This document shows, in pieces, positions 1 to 11,548 of a stretch of 64,000 nucleotides of DNA (the stretch's first letter is position 1; every line of letters starts with the position of its first letter). Source of the stretch: Xylaria sp. FL1777 (lineage: Eukaryota > Ascomycota > Sordariomycetes > Xylariales > Xylariaceae). A program made the translations under genes and the position numbers. Below the pieces are notes generated by a model that was not told where the DNA came from, searched no databases, and worked only from the letters and a program-made list of their open reading frames with translations. The stretch lies in the NCBI GenBank assembly GCA_022578965.1, contig MU400506.1, positions 124,001-188,000 of the forward strand. The letters run 5' to 3'.

Positions 1-271
1 AACGACTGATCCGTGCTACTGCTGCATATCTCGGTATTGGGATCAGAGGAAGACGGTCGATCTTCACTCGTATACCGGCAGACGGGCTCATTAAAAGAAC
101 AGCAATCAATGCATTGAGTAACGCTTACCCCCGAATGCGTAGCACTTCTCAACTATGTCCCACTACAGCACTCAAAGTCAGTTATCGCTAATACGAGCGT
201 GATTTGTGACGAGCTTCGGAACGAGCTTCCACCAAGTTAACGATGATCCCCCCCCGGGGACCCCCTACCCC
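1..271. other. Window edge, no gene seen
   Basis: No convincing coding frame or RNA gene is visible. A run of C with CCCCCTACCC repeats at about 248-279 lies just beyond the stop of the neighbouring minus-strand gene. Confidence 0.5.
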
Positions 272-1012
272 CTACCCCTTAAAAGAGGAAAAAAAAAACA
301 AATATTGAGGATTAAACAAAAAAGGAAATAAATAAAATAACCCCGAGAGAATATCACTCACCGCCCGATCACCGAAGGTGCTGCAGGGCACGGACATGGG
401 ATGCGGGTTATCGTTGCAGAACCAGATGCCGGAGCCGTACGAGCACGAGACGCGGGTGCAGTTGCCCGGCCCCGGCCCGACGCTGCAGTCCCCCCGGATC
501 TTGTGCAGGTACGAGATCCCCTGGCGGATGTGGAAGACGGACGCGAACGGCGGGTTCCAATTTATATCGCACAAGATGTCTCTCCCGGCCAAAATAGAAG
601 GGGAGGAGAAGGAGAAGGAGGAGGTCACGGCTCCCGGCTCCGTCGCGCGCGGCCAGACGAAGTCTAGCTTTGTCTCGCGGATTTGCGCCTCGATGTGCTG
701 GAGGCTCTGGGATATATGTACTTGTTAGGGATCCTCGCCGCTTGTTGTGAGGATTTGATTTCAGTCTGTGAACGTGGAGGAGGGGGTGCTTGGGTGGGAG
801 TAATGGCTTTGCTAAAACGGAATATGGAAGATTGGGATGCGTACCGATCCTGTTAACGACATCATGTCGCCGTCTTCTTCTACGCGGCCCGTCCAAGCGA
901 TATCTGATATGTGAGAGTTTCGCGGCAAATCGTCAGGTGTATGCTCTCGACTGGACAGCCCTTCTGTCACGGCCAGGAGAAGCGTGGTCAGGAATAGGGG
1001 CTTTGGTAACAT
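272..1012 (-). CDS. Small cysteine-rich secreted protein (effector-like), spliced
   Basis: Exon 1 runs 1012-845 and starts at an ATG followed by a hydrophobic stretch (LFLTTLLLAV) that looks like a signal peptide. A donor gtacgc at 844 and an acceptor cccag at 707 remove a 138-bp intron in phase 0, with a CTAAC branch-like site before the acceptor. Exon 2 (706-362) carries the recognisable part: RGDCSVGPGPGNCTRVSCSY followed by IWFCND and a later PCS, a cysteine pattern of a family of short secreted proteins common in plant-associated ascomycetes. A perfect donor GTGAGT at 361 and a pyrimidine-rich acceptor at 278 suggest a last 84-bp intron, leaving Gly-stop. That intron is open and in frame, so a retained form would add 28 residues before the same TAG. 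The spliced product is about 172 residues. Function is unknown; secretion and disulfide bonding are inferred. Confidence 0.7.
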
Positions 1013-4000
1013 TCTTACCCTCAAAATGCGAATCTACACGGTGAGTATGCAAGAAGGGGGTATGGGAAACAATCAGCCGGCTTGGACGTCCTCTTTACGC
1101 TTCCGGGAGCGCAATGTTTATGTTTAATGAAGCACGATTACTGAACTGGCGCATAAGTAGCAAAGCATCGGTGCAAAATCTACGAGGTGTCCAGTAGTAA
1201 GTAATATTACGAGTGGGTTTCTAGCGTAGCACGGAAGATTGGTTTGTCTGGACGCCATTAACAAACTAGATATTCGTGACAATCATTTACAGACCACGCC
1301 GCGTACGTCTTCACGGCGACGAATTATGACGGCTTTCCTACGTAGCATCGGAGGTCGCTTAAGGTGACCATAGTGATTAGTGTCCTCCCGTAAGGAGAGC
1401 ATGGCTCGGCGTAGTATGATATTGTATAACGCTCTTCAAGCCGGTGCTACGGCGAGTCGTATGTCCAAACCATTCCACGTATGGAGAAGCAACAAGTTCG
1501 GTCTTTGCCTAGATCCTCCATCTCATTATGTCCTTGTAAAGTTATCTTTCTTCTTTACTGTTCTATGCTAGTTATTCAGATCTTGGGTAAAAGATGTATG
1601 TTCCGGTTAGGTGGGTATTTCAAGGAGCCCAGTAAGGGGCTCGCCCTGTCTGCGGTTACGGGGTGGGAATGCAAAATCATTAATCCATGAGTTGACTGAT
1701 GTAATTGTGTATACGTGAGCACCACATACGAGGTTCGGTGCTTGAAAGAAGCTCGGAGCTAAGGGCATACGCCAAAGTTCTCACTCACATCTGTTGCTCT
1801 CACGTATTAGGAGAAGTCATACTTAGCGCGGTATGAACTCCGAAATAGCACAAGATATATATTTTTGAACTTAAAAGAAGTCGATATACTTAAGTGCCAT
1901 GACCTACATCTACCATATCGTTTACTCGTTGTCACTCTCAGGGGCAATAGTAATGCATCCTAAAATATACCCGTCGGATGCCACAAACTTCATCTCCCTA
2001 CTATGACCTAAAGTTGCTGGCATAAATCACGGCCGATAAATAATGCATTTCGTAAATTTTACCTCTCGCAGTAGGCTTTTCCAGTTGAATACCAGTATCA
2101 CTAGACGATATTATGTGCATATTAACGACTCGTGCAGAGGTCGACATAGCAACCAGCGCAAGTGTGATCACACAAGGGCAGTTTGTCCTTAAGTATAGGC
2201 TACACGCGGTAGAAGCTCGGCGGCAGTCTATCTAGTCGGTGATATTGTAGTAGTTCGCATATCCACTCGGGATCTGGTCGCATGATATTCAGTATCGCCT
2301 ATTCCTCGCAAAGAAATCGTGCATTACGCGACTAGACGTAAGGCCGAGGCAACACGAAATCAGGCGTTACGTCCTTAATCTATGCGCAGATGTCTACTAT
2401 ACGATTGATCTATTGATGAACCCCGGCATATTCGGCCCGTTTTCGGGTAGACCGCCCTCGTATGTGAAGCTCGTCAGAGTCCAGTGCTTGAACAAGCTAT
2501 GATGAGGACTGGTCAGGACCAGCAGACATAAATAGCAATAGGTTTTTATCAGATAGATGAGATTGTATTTGAGGTTATCATGTGTTTCTGACATCCTCAA
2601 TCATGTATTCTATCGATAATGCAGTCTAGATTGGGTTTGCTGGTGGCACTTCGCCGAGGAAGCTGACGATGATGACTTGAGAGTTCATAAAATTAGATAT
2701 CGATCCTTTTTGACCTTGAGGGCTACGTTCACGGAAGAGATTCACTTTATCCCGCTTGATTAAGGTATTTTAGCGTCGGGAAAGGAACAGGTAGATACGG
2801 TTGAGTGCTGGTGGTGTAGTAGAGAATGGAGGAGCAACAACGTCTCTATCTCAACTATTTTGGGTCTAATAGAAAACGTGGGGGCTAGAACGTTCGGTTT
2901 TGCCAAGGCGGCAGTTGCTTGTGTATTATTGTTACCGAGATAGGTTTGCGAGACACAGGATTCGTGCCTTAGATGATATATGCTCTAGTTCGGCTCTTAG
3001 GCGATCCTTCGACTACTAAGCCCGATGCTACTAGTTGCAAACATAAACGTACTACATAGACCTTGTACTCTGTCCTTTATCTCAATGGCCTTAGATGAGT
3101 TTGAGAAAATCAATATCAGTGTCATACACTAGTTATTTATTGCCCGTGGACACGTCACCCATGTTGCGCCACAAAGCTGTGAAACGAGTGTGACAGCCAT
3201 TTCAGATTCGATCTTCAGGGGAAAGTTTGAAATTATGATTGCTGAGACAATCCATTCTTTGCTATACCTACGGTGTCTGTAGCAAATTCAACGTACTTAC
3301 ATAATAGTGAAACAGCGCGGCGGGACACGTGAGTTCACTACACGTCCTCGTACATATTTGATCTAGTGAAGATTTCAGAGCCATACTTGACTGAGTAGAC
3401 ACTCCGTTGCCAGACACCATGCTGATGATCAGACGAGGGTTGAACCTCTCGAATAGATATAATTTTGAATTGGTGAGTTGATTAGGTGATGCCAAAACGT
3501 TTGGTTACCTGTTCGGGAGGTCGTCTTTAATGCCTTGAAAAGAGTCCTTTATTGTGGCTCCCTTCTGGTTGTTGTGAAGACTACTGGTGTCCCGTCTTCC
3601 TACGACGCGTGGAAGCTTCGAATATCCTGCAACTCTAGTCAAATGGCCTAGTTTCGACGGTAGTAGGCCGACTAAATAGTAGTGGACTACTAGTGGTGAA
3701 CAATTTTTGAAATCTTGTAAAGTTATTCGGCCTAATTTTCACAGAAACTCAGCAGCGCCGCGACTCGTCCTCGAACACCCCCTGGAATGTCCAAAACGGA
3801 TGGTCATTAGATATACAGAGAGAAAAGACGAGATGCAAGAGAGCTGCCCACCACGTTTCCCTCTTAGATAGTGCCTAGTAAGTCACTAATTATCATATAT
3901 GATCTAACTCGCAAGGCTAGAGTAGTATTGAGGGCTCCAAGTTGAAGGCACGTTCAGACGCCGAGAAATCACGATTAATAGTACGCTGGGAGTGCGACGA

Positions 4001-4077
4001 CGTCAAACATTGATTGTTATTGGGTATCAGCAAGTAGATAATTAGAAAGGAAAATGAGCTAATAAGTCCCAGGTGCC
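1013..4077. other. Long non-coding interval
   Basis: About 3 kb without a supported gene. Open frames are short (at most 75 codons), lack family motifs and are not connected by plausible splice sites. No tRNA, clear transposon ends or tandem arrays were seen by eye. It may be decayed repeat DNA, but nothing in it can be named. Confidence 0.5.
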
Positions 4078-5339
4078 TTATGGGACCCGAAACAGGTCTT
4101 CGTCGGAAGTTGCTGGACCCCCAGGAACGTTTTCTTGCGCCTTATATCTCGTTACGGCCACCTCGTTAGTGACCTTAATCTTATTCGTATCGCGACTGTT
4201 TACCATAAGCTCGTGATATGGCCCACTCTCTTGCGTGCCCCGAGACCTATGCTTAGTAGTTCCGTCAAATAGCGCTGGTATGTGTCTAAGGAGTGGTCGA
4301 AGCGCAGCCGCGGACGCTGCAAGAATCGCGAGGCCGAGCTCAATATCGGCCCACAACAAGAGATCGAAATGGAGGTCATTCGCTTCTTGCCCTTTTGCGG
4401 ATGAAAGACGCACGATGATGACTAGTTTGACAATCGTTGCGGTACTTGCGCTGTAAAGTGATTGGCATGTCAGCTTGATGTTGCCCTTCGTATGAAATGG
4501 TCAAAAATTCTGGGTGCCTTACAAAATCCCCAAGCCAAGCAGGAATATCGCTATTAGCTTAAGCTTTGTCTGGAGCTGGGAACCTCGAAGGATATATACC
4601 GGGAGTAGGGCATAGAAATAGTCGATGAAAATGTTGGATATGGTGCGGAAATAGCCAACATCAGTGCATTTTTGACTTCCAGCCCAGTTACTCGACCCGC
4701 CGGTAGCGCAAATCCCAGAAGCGAAAACGATGGTAATAATCGTCCAAATACCAACGATAACCATAGATATGATGAGGAGCAGACGTATCCCCTTGGAGAC
4801 GGAAATGCGAAGGAGTACCAGTGCTACAGCCAACTTTACTAGACCTGCCGAAATGTAAAGGGTCGTCTGGTTCCCATAAGTGAACATCGTTGCCTTGTCC
4901 TTATCGTACCAAGGTTGAACGTCGTCTGCGGCATATCCATAGCTATGAGGAAGCAGGGGTTAGAGAACTAGGGTTTATGGTGAAGTCGAATGATTCACGG
5001 CATGTTTTGAGAGCGCATGTAGGAAAACATGCGATATAGAAGAAAAGGCTTCGCAATAGTTGTGAATAAAAGAGTTAGAGACGTACTACATGGCAGTAAA
5101 ACCAAGCCCTAGGGAGATGACGAAGCCAACCTATTTAGTAGTCGAGTTAGATGGTATCCTGATCTGAGCGCCGTGGTAGAGGGCTTGCTTACGTATGTTA
5201 AGCACAAAACGAAGTCATCCCAACCGAAACCCCTCGGAATTACTATTGTTCGAACGTAGACTCGGGTGAAGACGACGAGGGTGTCAAGAACCAGGAAGAG
5301 GATCGCCGCGGCGAGCAGACTGTCGTGATGGCTCCCCAT
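4078..5339 (-). CDS. Fungal rhodopsin-domain (PTH11-like) integral membrane protein
   Basis: Four exons read 5339-5193, 5130-5090, 4942-4523 and 4450-4078, giving 981 nt and 326 residues with every junction in phase. The fungal rhodopsin-domain signature is complete: an N-terminal helix followed by RVYVRT and GFGWDD (TM1-loop-TM2), helix LVKLAVALVLLRIS, the extracellular loop with two cysteines (GICATGG, SQKC), IDYFYALLPVYIL, and the diagnostic last helix LLLWADIELGLAILAASAAA followed by LRPLL. The tail is short, polar and cytosolic. No CFEM domain precedes it. Members are seven-helix plasma-membrane proteins, and a few (Pth11 of Magnaporthe) act in surface sensing. Ligand and role here cannot be inferred. 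A second member lies at 33910-35283 on the same strand. Confidence 0.85.
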
Positions 5340-8300
5340 GTTGTCGGTAGACGTTGCTCGGGTGTCTCTCTAATAGATGACGAGCTGGAATCTGCAAGCA
5401 ACCAGCTCTCACTCCATTTCATATGCCTCGTGCGGGGACGAACGACTATTTCTAGACGCAAATACTGTATTGTATGGGACTATGCTGTAGGGCGAGATTC
5501 GTTGCGACCCCGAACGGGATTCGAAGACATCAAGAGGCGAGAGGCTAGGATATGTAAAGAACGGGCCTGGACCTGGCATGCCTCAAACATACGGTATCCG
5601 TACTACAGCCGTAACACTCCTGGTGGCCCTTCTTTTTGCTCTATTTCCTCTGCCCCCTGCAGTATAGATGGGTGTCTATATTAAAAAGAGAGCCTAGTGT
5701 CCGGCGACCTCGTCTTCGGTAGAGCGCATTCAAACTGCAGCTTCTTGAACCGGCATCCTTCCGTCTCTTTCAAAACATATTTTCCTGTCGTCTCCCTCCG
5801 GGACCCTCCGGACTTACTACATGTGGTAGTATTAGAGACGCTATGTGAGAGAAGCATGCGAAGATGGCGCCATCCCAGCTTCCCCAGCATCCATAGCGAG
5901 ATGCATAATGTTGCCAAGAGTTACCGATACTCTGGGAGTAGGTACCGGGCGAAAGCAACCCCAGGGCTTCTGTTCGTCAGCACCCTATCTGTACTACGGT
6001 TGTAAATGGTTGGGCGAATGCGACGCTATGGTGACGAATAATGCAATTGTTCGCCTAAAATAAATTTTATCTCGTGTATGGGAGAAAAGCAAAATGAGCG
6101 ACGGACCACCTACCTAAGTTGGATAGGTATGAGTTATGCAGCATCTCGTCTAGGACAAACCAGGACAGACCCAGATACTGCTCGGCGACTGCCCGGCCGA
6201 CTGCAGCACGCTACCGGTATTCTAGATCGCTGAGCGATATACCGTAATACCCCACTTCCGTAACACACTTCAGGACCTACCTACCTACTTCTTACCTACC
6301 TAGGTACCTACCTACACCTACAGTGACTAGTAGAAGCGGGATGAGTCCATGCCGGCACTATGTATAGATTACAGTACTTACCTATATAGTACCTAGGTAG
6401 GTTAGGGCGTTGGGAAGGGACGGTAGTGAGAGATCCGAGAAATACACGAGGCCTACCTACGTACACTACTACTGTAGGTACTTACACCATGGGTACCGTA
6501 CACGACAGATGCATGTCCGTATGCGCCAAGCCGTTGTGGTAGTCAAAATTCCCCGTCTTTAAACACCTCGTTCCCTTTCATTCGCCAAAACCGACATCCC
6601 CGCGTATTTCTCTTCGCTCAGCGACGAATGCTTCGCTTTGCCTTCTTTTTCCCCTCTCCCAGTCACACCCTCAGCACATCATAAGACCACCCAAGATCTC
6701 AGCTGAAATGCAAGTGAGGGATCTTCTACGTATGATAGGGACGGTTGTGGAAGATTGCGTCAATGTGTGTGTTGCGCATACCATCCTGGGCTCGGTGACT
6801 TACTCAGTAGGTACCTGCCTAAGGTTAGTGCGCTTACGTGTACAACTCTAAGTAGTCTGTACTACCTACTGTAAATAATATAGATAATATAGATCTCCTG
6901 ATTACATTCTACTAATACATTATGGGTAAGTAGCAAGACGAACATTAGGTAAGTAGGTTACGTAGCGAAGATATACGAATATAATACATTAAGCTCAAAT
7001 CCCGTGGATAGAGACAAAGCTACCGGTAGTTTTATTACCTACACGATGGTAGTGGAATCAAGCTCATTGTTCGGCTATAACTCGGCCGCCCTACACTAGC
7101 TCTCTGTTAGACTGTCGCTGTTGGTTAACCTTAAAAGTAAAACTTCCCCGCGGCTCACAGCATTGCCAATACGCGCGTATGTTGAGTCTCATTGTAGTCT
7201 GATATACTGCTCCATATGGGTAAAGCACACTAATTATAAACCTATGATCTTAAGAATGACGGTGTCAAGATTTTATATGTAGGTTGCCAGTATCTTCTCG
7301 AAACTTATCTGTCTTCGGTGAAATAACACTCATGAAAGTATACCTAGGTACATCTCTATGTATCCTAGATACCTAACGTATATACACGCATAGGAGGGGT
7401 TCTCACCACACCTGGTATTAACAGCCTGTATAGTGTATACCTACCCACCTACCTACCTCTGGTGCTACTCAGGTAGGTGTTGGGAGTTTTCTTAAATGCG
7501 TTTACAGCAAGGCTTCTTAAGCTAGTAAAATTTTCTGACACTATTACAAATGCGATATGCTGTTGGCAGTCTTATTGTTATAACGGCTATGGGCGGAATT
7601 TCAAATGTTCGAAAGACTGAAACCATTACAAAATAAAAGCCACGCCGAAAGTAAAAAACATATAGGCATGTCTTGATTGAACCATAATTTCTTACATACC
7701 TATGTAGTATGAGTAAGCTTCTCTACTTTACATGGATTTCAGCTGGAATCAGCTCCAAGCCTTAATTCCAAAACAGTTGCAGCAACGTGTTTGGGATCCC
7801 CTCAAATGGGCGCTAAGATGTAAAGAAATGTAAACCAGCTGGGGAAATGTTATGAAATTTACTGCTACGTAACTCTTGGTGCATGAACTATAACGGTAGC
7901 TCTATACACTACCTATCTGGATACACGTGCTGCCCACATGACTGCCCGCAATACCTATCTCTAGTGGGACGAAAACCGGTAACCCGGGAATTAACAAAAT
8001 GACTTCTTGTTTCCATACGCAATACAAACGGCTGCAGGGGTTCTCGAGCTTCCATCTCCGAACCTCCGTTATTGACAGTAGGTACCTACATTAGTTTCCA
8101 TGGCCTGATAAGAGATAGTACAGTACCTACGTGTTGGTTCGTCGGACTTAACCATCTAACTAGGTAAATAATGCCATAACTAGGAGGCTTAGGTAGCTAA
8201 CAAATACCCAGTTTAATGGCCCTAGGTAATCTAGCATTGGCACTAGACAGCCGGACATCCAACACCCCGGGCTCTCTCATGAAGCGAGAGGTACCTATAT

Positions 8301-8446
8301 ACCAGGCCGTCGTGACCGATGTCGAGTGCGTTGCGAGCTGAGCCAGCTGGTTTCTCCCCATTCCTCTCGTTACACGCGCACTCGGAACTTGGCATCACCA
8401 ACCCCTCCTCATCGCCAAAGCCGTCCTCTCGTTACCTGCCAGCAAG
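5340..8446. other. Intergenic region with TACCTA-motif clusters
   Basis: The overlapping open frames at 5325-6063 have no family motif and lie on both strands. From about 6100 onward the DNA is AT-leaning and carries many TACCTACC, GGTAGGTA and CCTAGGTA words. A TATA-like ctatatacc lies near 8295, just upstream of the glycoside hydrolase start, and probably belongs to its promoter. Confidence 0.5.
6274..6320. repeat. TACCTACC/CCTAGGTA motif cluster
   Basis: Dense run of CTACCTAC, TACCTACCTAGG and TACCTACCTAC words. Similar words recur near 6110, 6390-6480, 7440-7460, 8095, 24120-24190, 40965-40985, 50880-50925, 51380-51460, 61600-61740 and 62085-62100. They are self-complementary around CCTAGG and occur outside coding sequence. 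Confidence 0.7.
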
Positions 8447-9720
8447 ATGCGCGCCCCTGTCTACGCGGCGACACTCGCCGCTACGCTATTCAGCGTGCCG
8501 GCGACGGCCACGACCGATGCAAGCAAGCCGTACTCGCAGCGGATGGCCGACAGCATCATCGCCCGTGCCCAGGGCATCATGACGGGTACGGGTGGCTCGT
8601 CCGAAGCCTTGCAGGCCGGCTTCGTCCAGAAGGCCCTCACTGCGCTCTGTGACTATTACCAGTACTCAGGTGCCAATTATGACCAATATGTTCAAAAGAG
8701 CGCTACATCTGCCACTCAGTTCCTGTCGAACGCTACCTACGATTCGCTCTCGTATCCCTTGGACCGGTTATCTAACGGCAATGCCCTCTTGGCTTTTGCA
8801 CAGGCCACCAAAGGTACTTCGAATTACAGTATCGCGGCAAATGCTCTGCGACAGAGCATCAGTCTGAATCGCCGAAACTTAGAAGGCGGGTTGTGGTACT
8901 ACACGTACCCGTACTGGAGTTACCTGGATGGGATGTACTCTTTGGGCCCATTCTACACTCTTTACACCCTCTCGACGACACCATCCAACACTTGGAGCTC
9001 TGCAGAGGCCCTGGTTGACATGCTCTACCAATTTGAGACTCTCTGGGTGCATACTCGCCACCCGTTGACCGGATTGCTTACTCATGGATACGATGCGTCG
9101 CTCACAGCCGTGTGGGCTAACCCAAAGACGGGCGGTAGCCCTAACGTCTGGGGTAGAAGTCTTGGCTGGTACAGTATGGCGTTGGTAGACACCCTCGAGA
9201 TTCTACAGCGGGAAAAGGCTCCCTTAATATACAGAGCATCGCTACTAGAGAAGTACCAGCTCCTAATGCCAGCCGTTATCAACGCTGTAGATTCCAAGAC
9301 GGGAGGATGGTGGCAGGTCGTAGACCAGGGTGGAAGAGCAGGAAACTATATCGAGTCCAGCGGTACCGCCATGTTTTCCTACGCCTTGTTGAAGGGTGCT
9401 CGATTGGGATATCTGCCAAGCGGGTTGGTCCCGACAGCAAAGAAAGTGGCAACCCGGGCTCAGAGTTACCTCACCAACACCTTCGTGGTCCACGAAGCCG
9501 ACGGAACTCTCGGTTACAACGGAACCGTGTCCGTATGCAGTCTAAATTCGACTGCATCCTACGAGGTGAGTTTTCCCCTGACCAGTCCCAACAATCACGC
9601 CTGTTTCGTTGCCTAACCAATTTCATTCAGTACTACGTCGGCCAGCCTCTTCTGTACAACAGCGTTCTTGGCTCTGCTGCATACGTGCTTGCCTCACTTG
9701 AAGTCGAAAGACTGGGTTGA
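8447..9720 (+). CDS. Secreted GH105 unsaturated rhamnogalacturonyl hydrolase
   Basis: Exons 8447-9565 and 9631-9720 are joined over a 65-bp intron (donor gtgagt, acceptor ttcag, CTAAC branch site) and give 402 residues. The first 20 or so residues form a signal peptide ending ATA. The body has the six-hairpin barrel look of the GH88/GH105 superfamily: SNGNALLAFAQATKG, GGLWYYTYPYWSYLDGMYSL, HTRHPLTGLLTHGYDAS, and the strongly conserved WGRSLGWYSMALVDTLE followed by GGWWQVVD and SSGTAMFSYALLKG. Family enzymes remove the 4,5-unsaturated galacturonyl end left on rhamnogalacturonan fragments by pectate/rhamnogalacturonan lyases, so an extracellular role in pectin breakdown is likely. Exon 2 supplies the conserved C-terminal GQPLLYNSVLGSAAYVLAS helix. 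Precise substrate is inferred from the family only. Confidence 0.9.
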
Positions 9721-10263
9721 TAATAAGATACCATATACCTTTAATTAGAGATATATTCCTATACATTGTGTAATTAGACAAAATATCGCAAGACAGGCTA
9801 AGGAGCCGTCCACCCGTCTGTATAATTTCATTACCCTGTTTACTATTGAGGAGGTTTATCTTAGAGGAATACGTCCATTAATAAAGATATGCGCTCCCCA
9901 AGATGAGTCGAATGTCACGATGTGTTACTTATAGTGGTCTAACAGCTGTTTCGGAGCTGTGGCGATAATGTGTGCGCAATCGCACGTTCGGAGCCGTTCG
10001 GACAGATGATCAAAAGCTGGGAGAAGCATGGCTTGAAATTGGCCTACACTTTGGTTACGTTACCAACTCCTACGACTATGTAAGGAAGGAAGTCATATTA
10101 CATCACGTACGCCCGACGATGACACGAGCTTGGTTGTTTTCTTGTCAACTCGCGACTACCTCCTCCCGTCATTAGACAGCACTGACGACTACCGACCCTG
10201 TGGTCTCGAGAGCACACTAGCTGGACAAAACTCGTGGGAACCACGACTCACGAAAGAAACACC
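9721..10263. other. Intergenic, nothing recognised
   Basis: This is the 3' flank of the glycoside hydrolase gene. It holds AT-rich sequence directly after the stop and no supported frame. Confidence 0.4.
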
Positions 10264-11548
10264 CTAAAATGCAACCTTGTATACATCAGAATCGTAAGTA
10301 TGCGCAAATGTCGAAGAAGTAGTAAACCCTTTAGAGAATCTGAAAACCTGCACTGGCGGCGTCAAAATTGTCCAAGAATTATCTAAATACTGGTTTACTG
10401 CGAGGTTTGGTTGAGCTGTAGTTTTTATCCTCATCAACATTCTCGGGTCAGCACATTCAGCGCGTGTAACGATATCCGCATCACCAGATGCGATGTAAGT
10501 TTCTGTCTCGCAGAATGCTCTGTCGCTATCTCGGCGAGATCTCACCCATCGTGTCCAACGCGGAAACGGAGCCCTGCGGCCGGCCCCTTGGAATTCGACT
10601 CATCCTCTATTGTTTCTGGCTCCACGATATCGCGGTCGGTCATATTTCCCTCGCTGTCTGGGATACTCGTCCCGCTCGTCGCGACGCCTATCCTAGTCAA
10701 AATCTCGGCGCCATGCCGGTCGACGTTTCTGAAATCTCACTCGGGACACTGGGTGGCGACCACGGCTATAGTAAGAGGCTTCGGATCCAACTTAGGGGGA
10801 AGAAATTTAGTGGGGAAGGTGTCATGATACTTGAAACCGACTTTGACGAGCCATTTATCCCAGCAGTGTGGGACGATACGCTCTGCAGGATAGATCAGCA
10901 ACCAGACCGTTCCAGTCCGGAGCACTTGATCGAGAAAAAAACAGAAGAAAGACCCTAAAACCTTCATCCGAGTCCTTGGATACCTGTGGGGATTCGAATA
11001 GCTCTTCGTCGATAGGGTTCAGGTTCATCGTTGCGCCGTCGCGCTCGGAACCTTGGCGCGCCATCTCGTTTTGGCGACGACAAAGTGTATGTCTGGAATG
11101 ACTACAAACGTTTGGAATAAAAGTGATATCAACTATAGTAAAAGAACTCATACGCTTCCGGCGCAATGTTTGCTGCAACTGCTCGAACTCTACGGAATAT
11201 TCTTTACTGTGAAGCATTGTCTATCGACTTCTGATTTCCGAGTAATGGGATTGCCATGTTGGAGGAGCATTTCTACTTCAGTATAATGAGGCTTCGCTAG
11301 GAAGTAGGCAACCACCGGGCCCAGTTCTTTCTTGATTCTGCCGATATAAAGAGCTGAAAAGTTCTTTTTCTCGTTTGACTTAATTCATGCACAAGAAATT
11401 CGTAGAACTTGATCAGGATCGTGATTACTTCCTCACATACTATGGCAGCGAGGTATGCTATCTCAATGCTCGATGAATTGGCCTCAGTCCCTATCGTATC
11501 GGTCGCCGTAGCCCGCAGTACTACCGTCATGCTCGTAATCTTCGCCAC
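10264..11548 (-). pseudogene. Possible decayed protein-coding gene
   Basis: Three minus-strand stretches read like protein but in different frames: 11548-11297 (contains IEIAYLAAIVCEEVITILIK), 11217-10855 (contains MNLNPIDEELFESPQ) and 10545-10264 (contains TAQPNLAVNQYLDNSWTIL). An alternative frame near 11250-11350 also reads LGPVVAYFLAKPHYTEVEML before hitting stops. I could not join them with convincing splice sites without crossing stops, so either the gene is frameshifted and dead or my exon choice is wrong. No domain was recognised. Confidence 0.25.

Noticed and set aside
5325..6063. Several 60-119 codon frames on both strands
   Set aside because: Mutually overlapping, no motifs, and partly antisense to exon 1 of the rhodopsin-domain gene.
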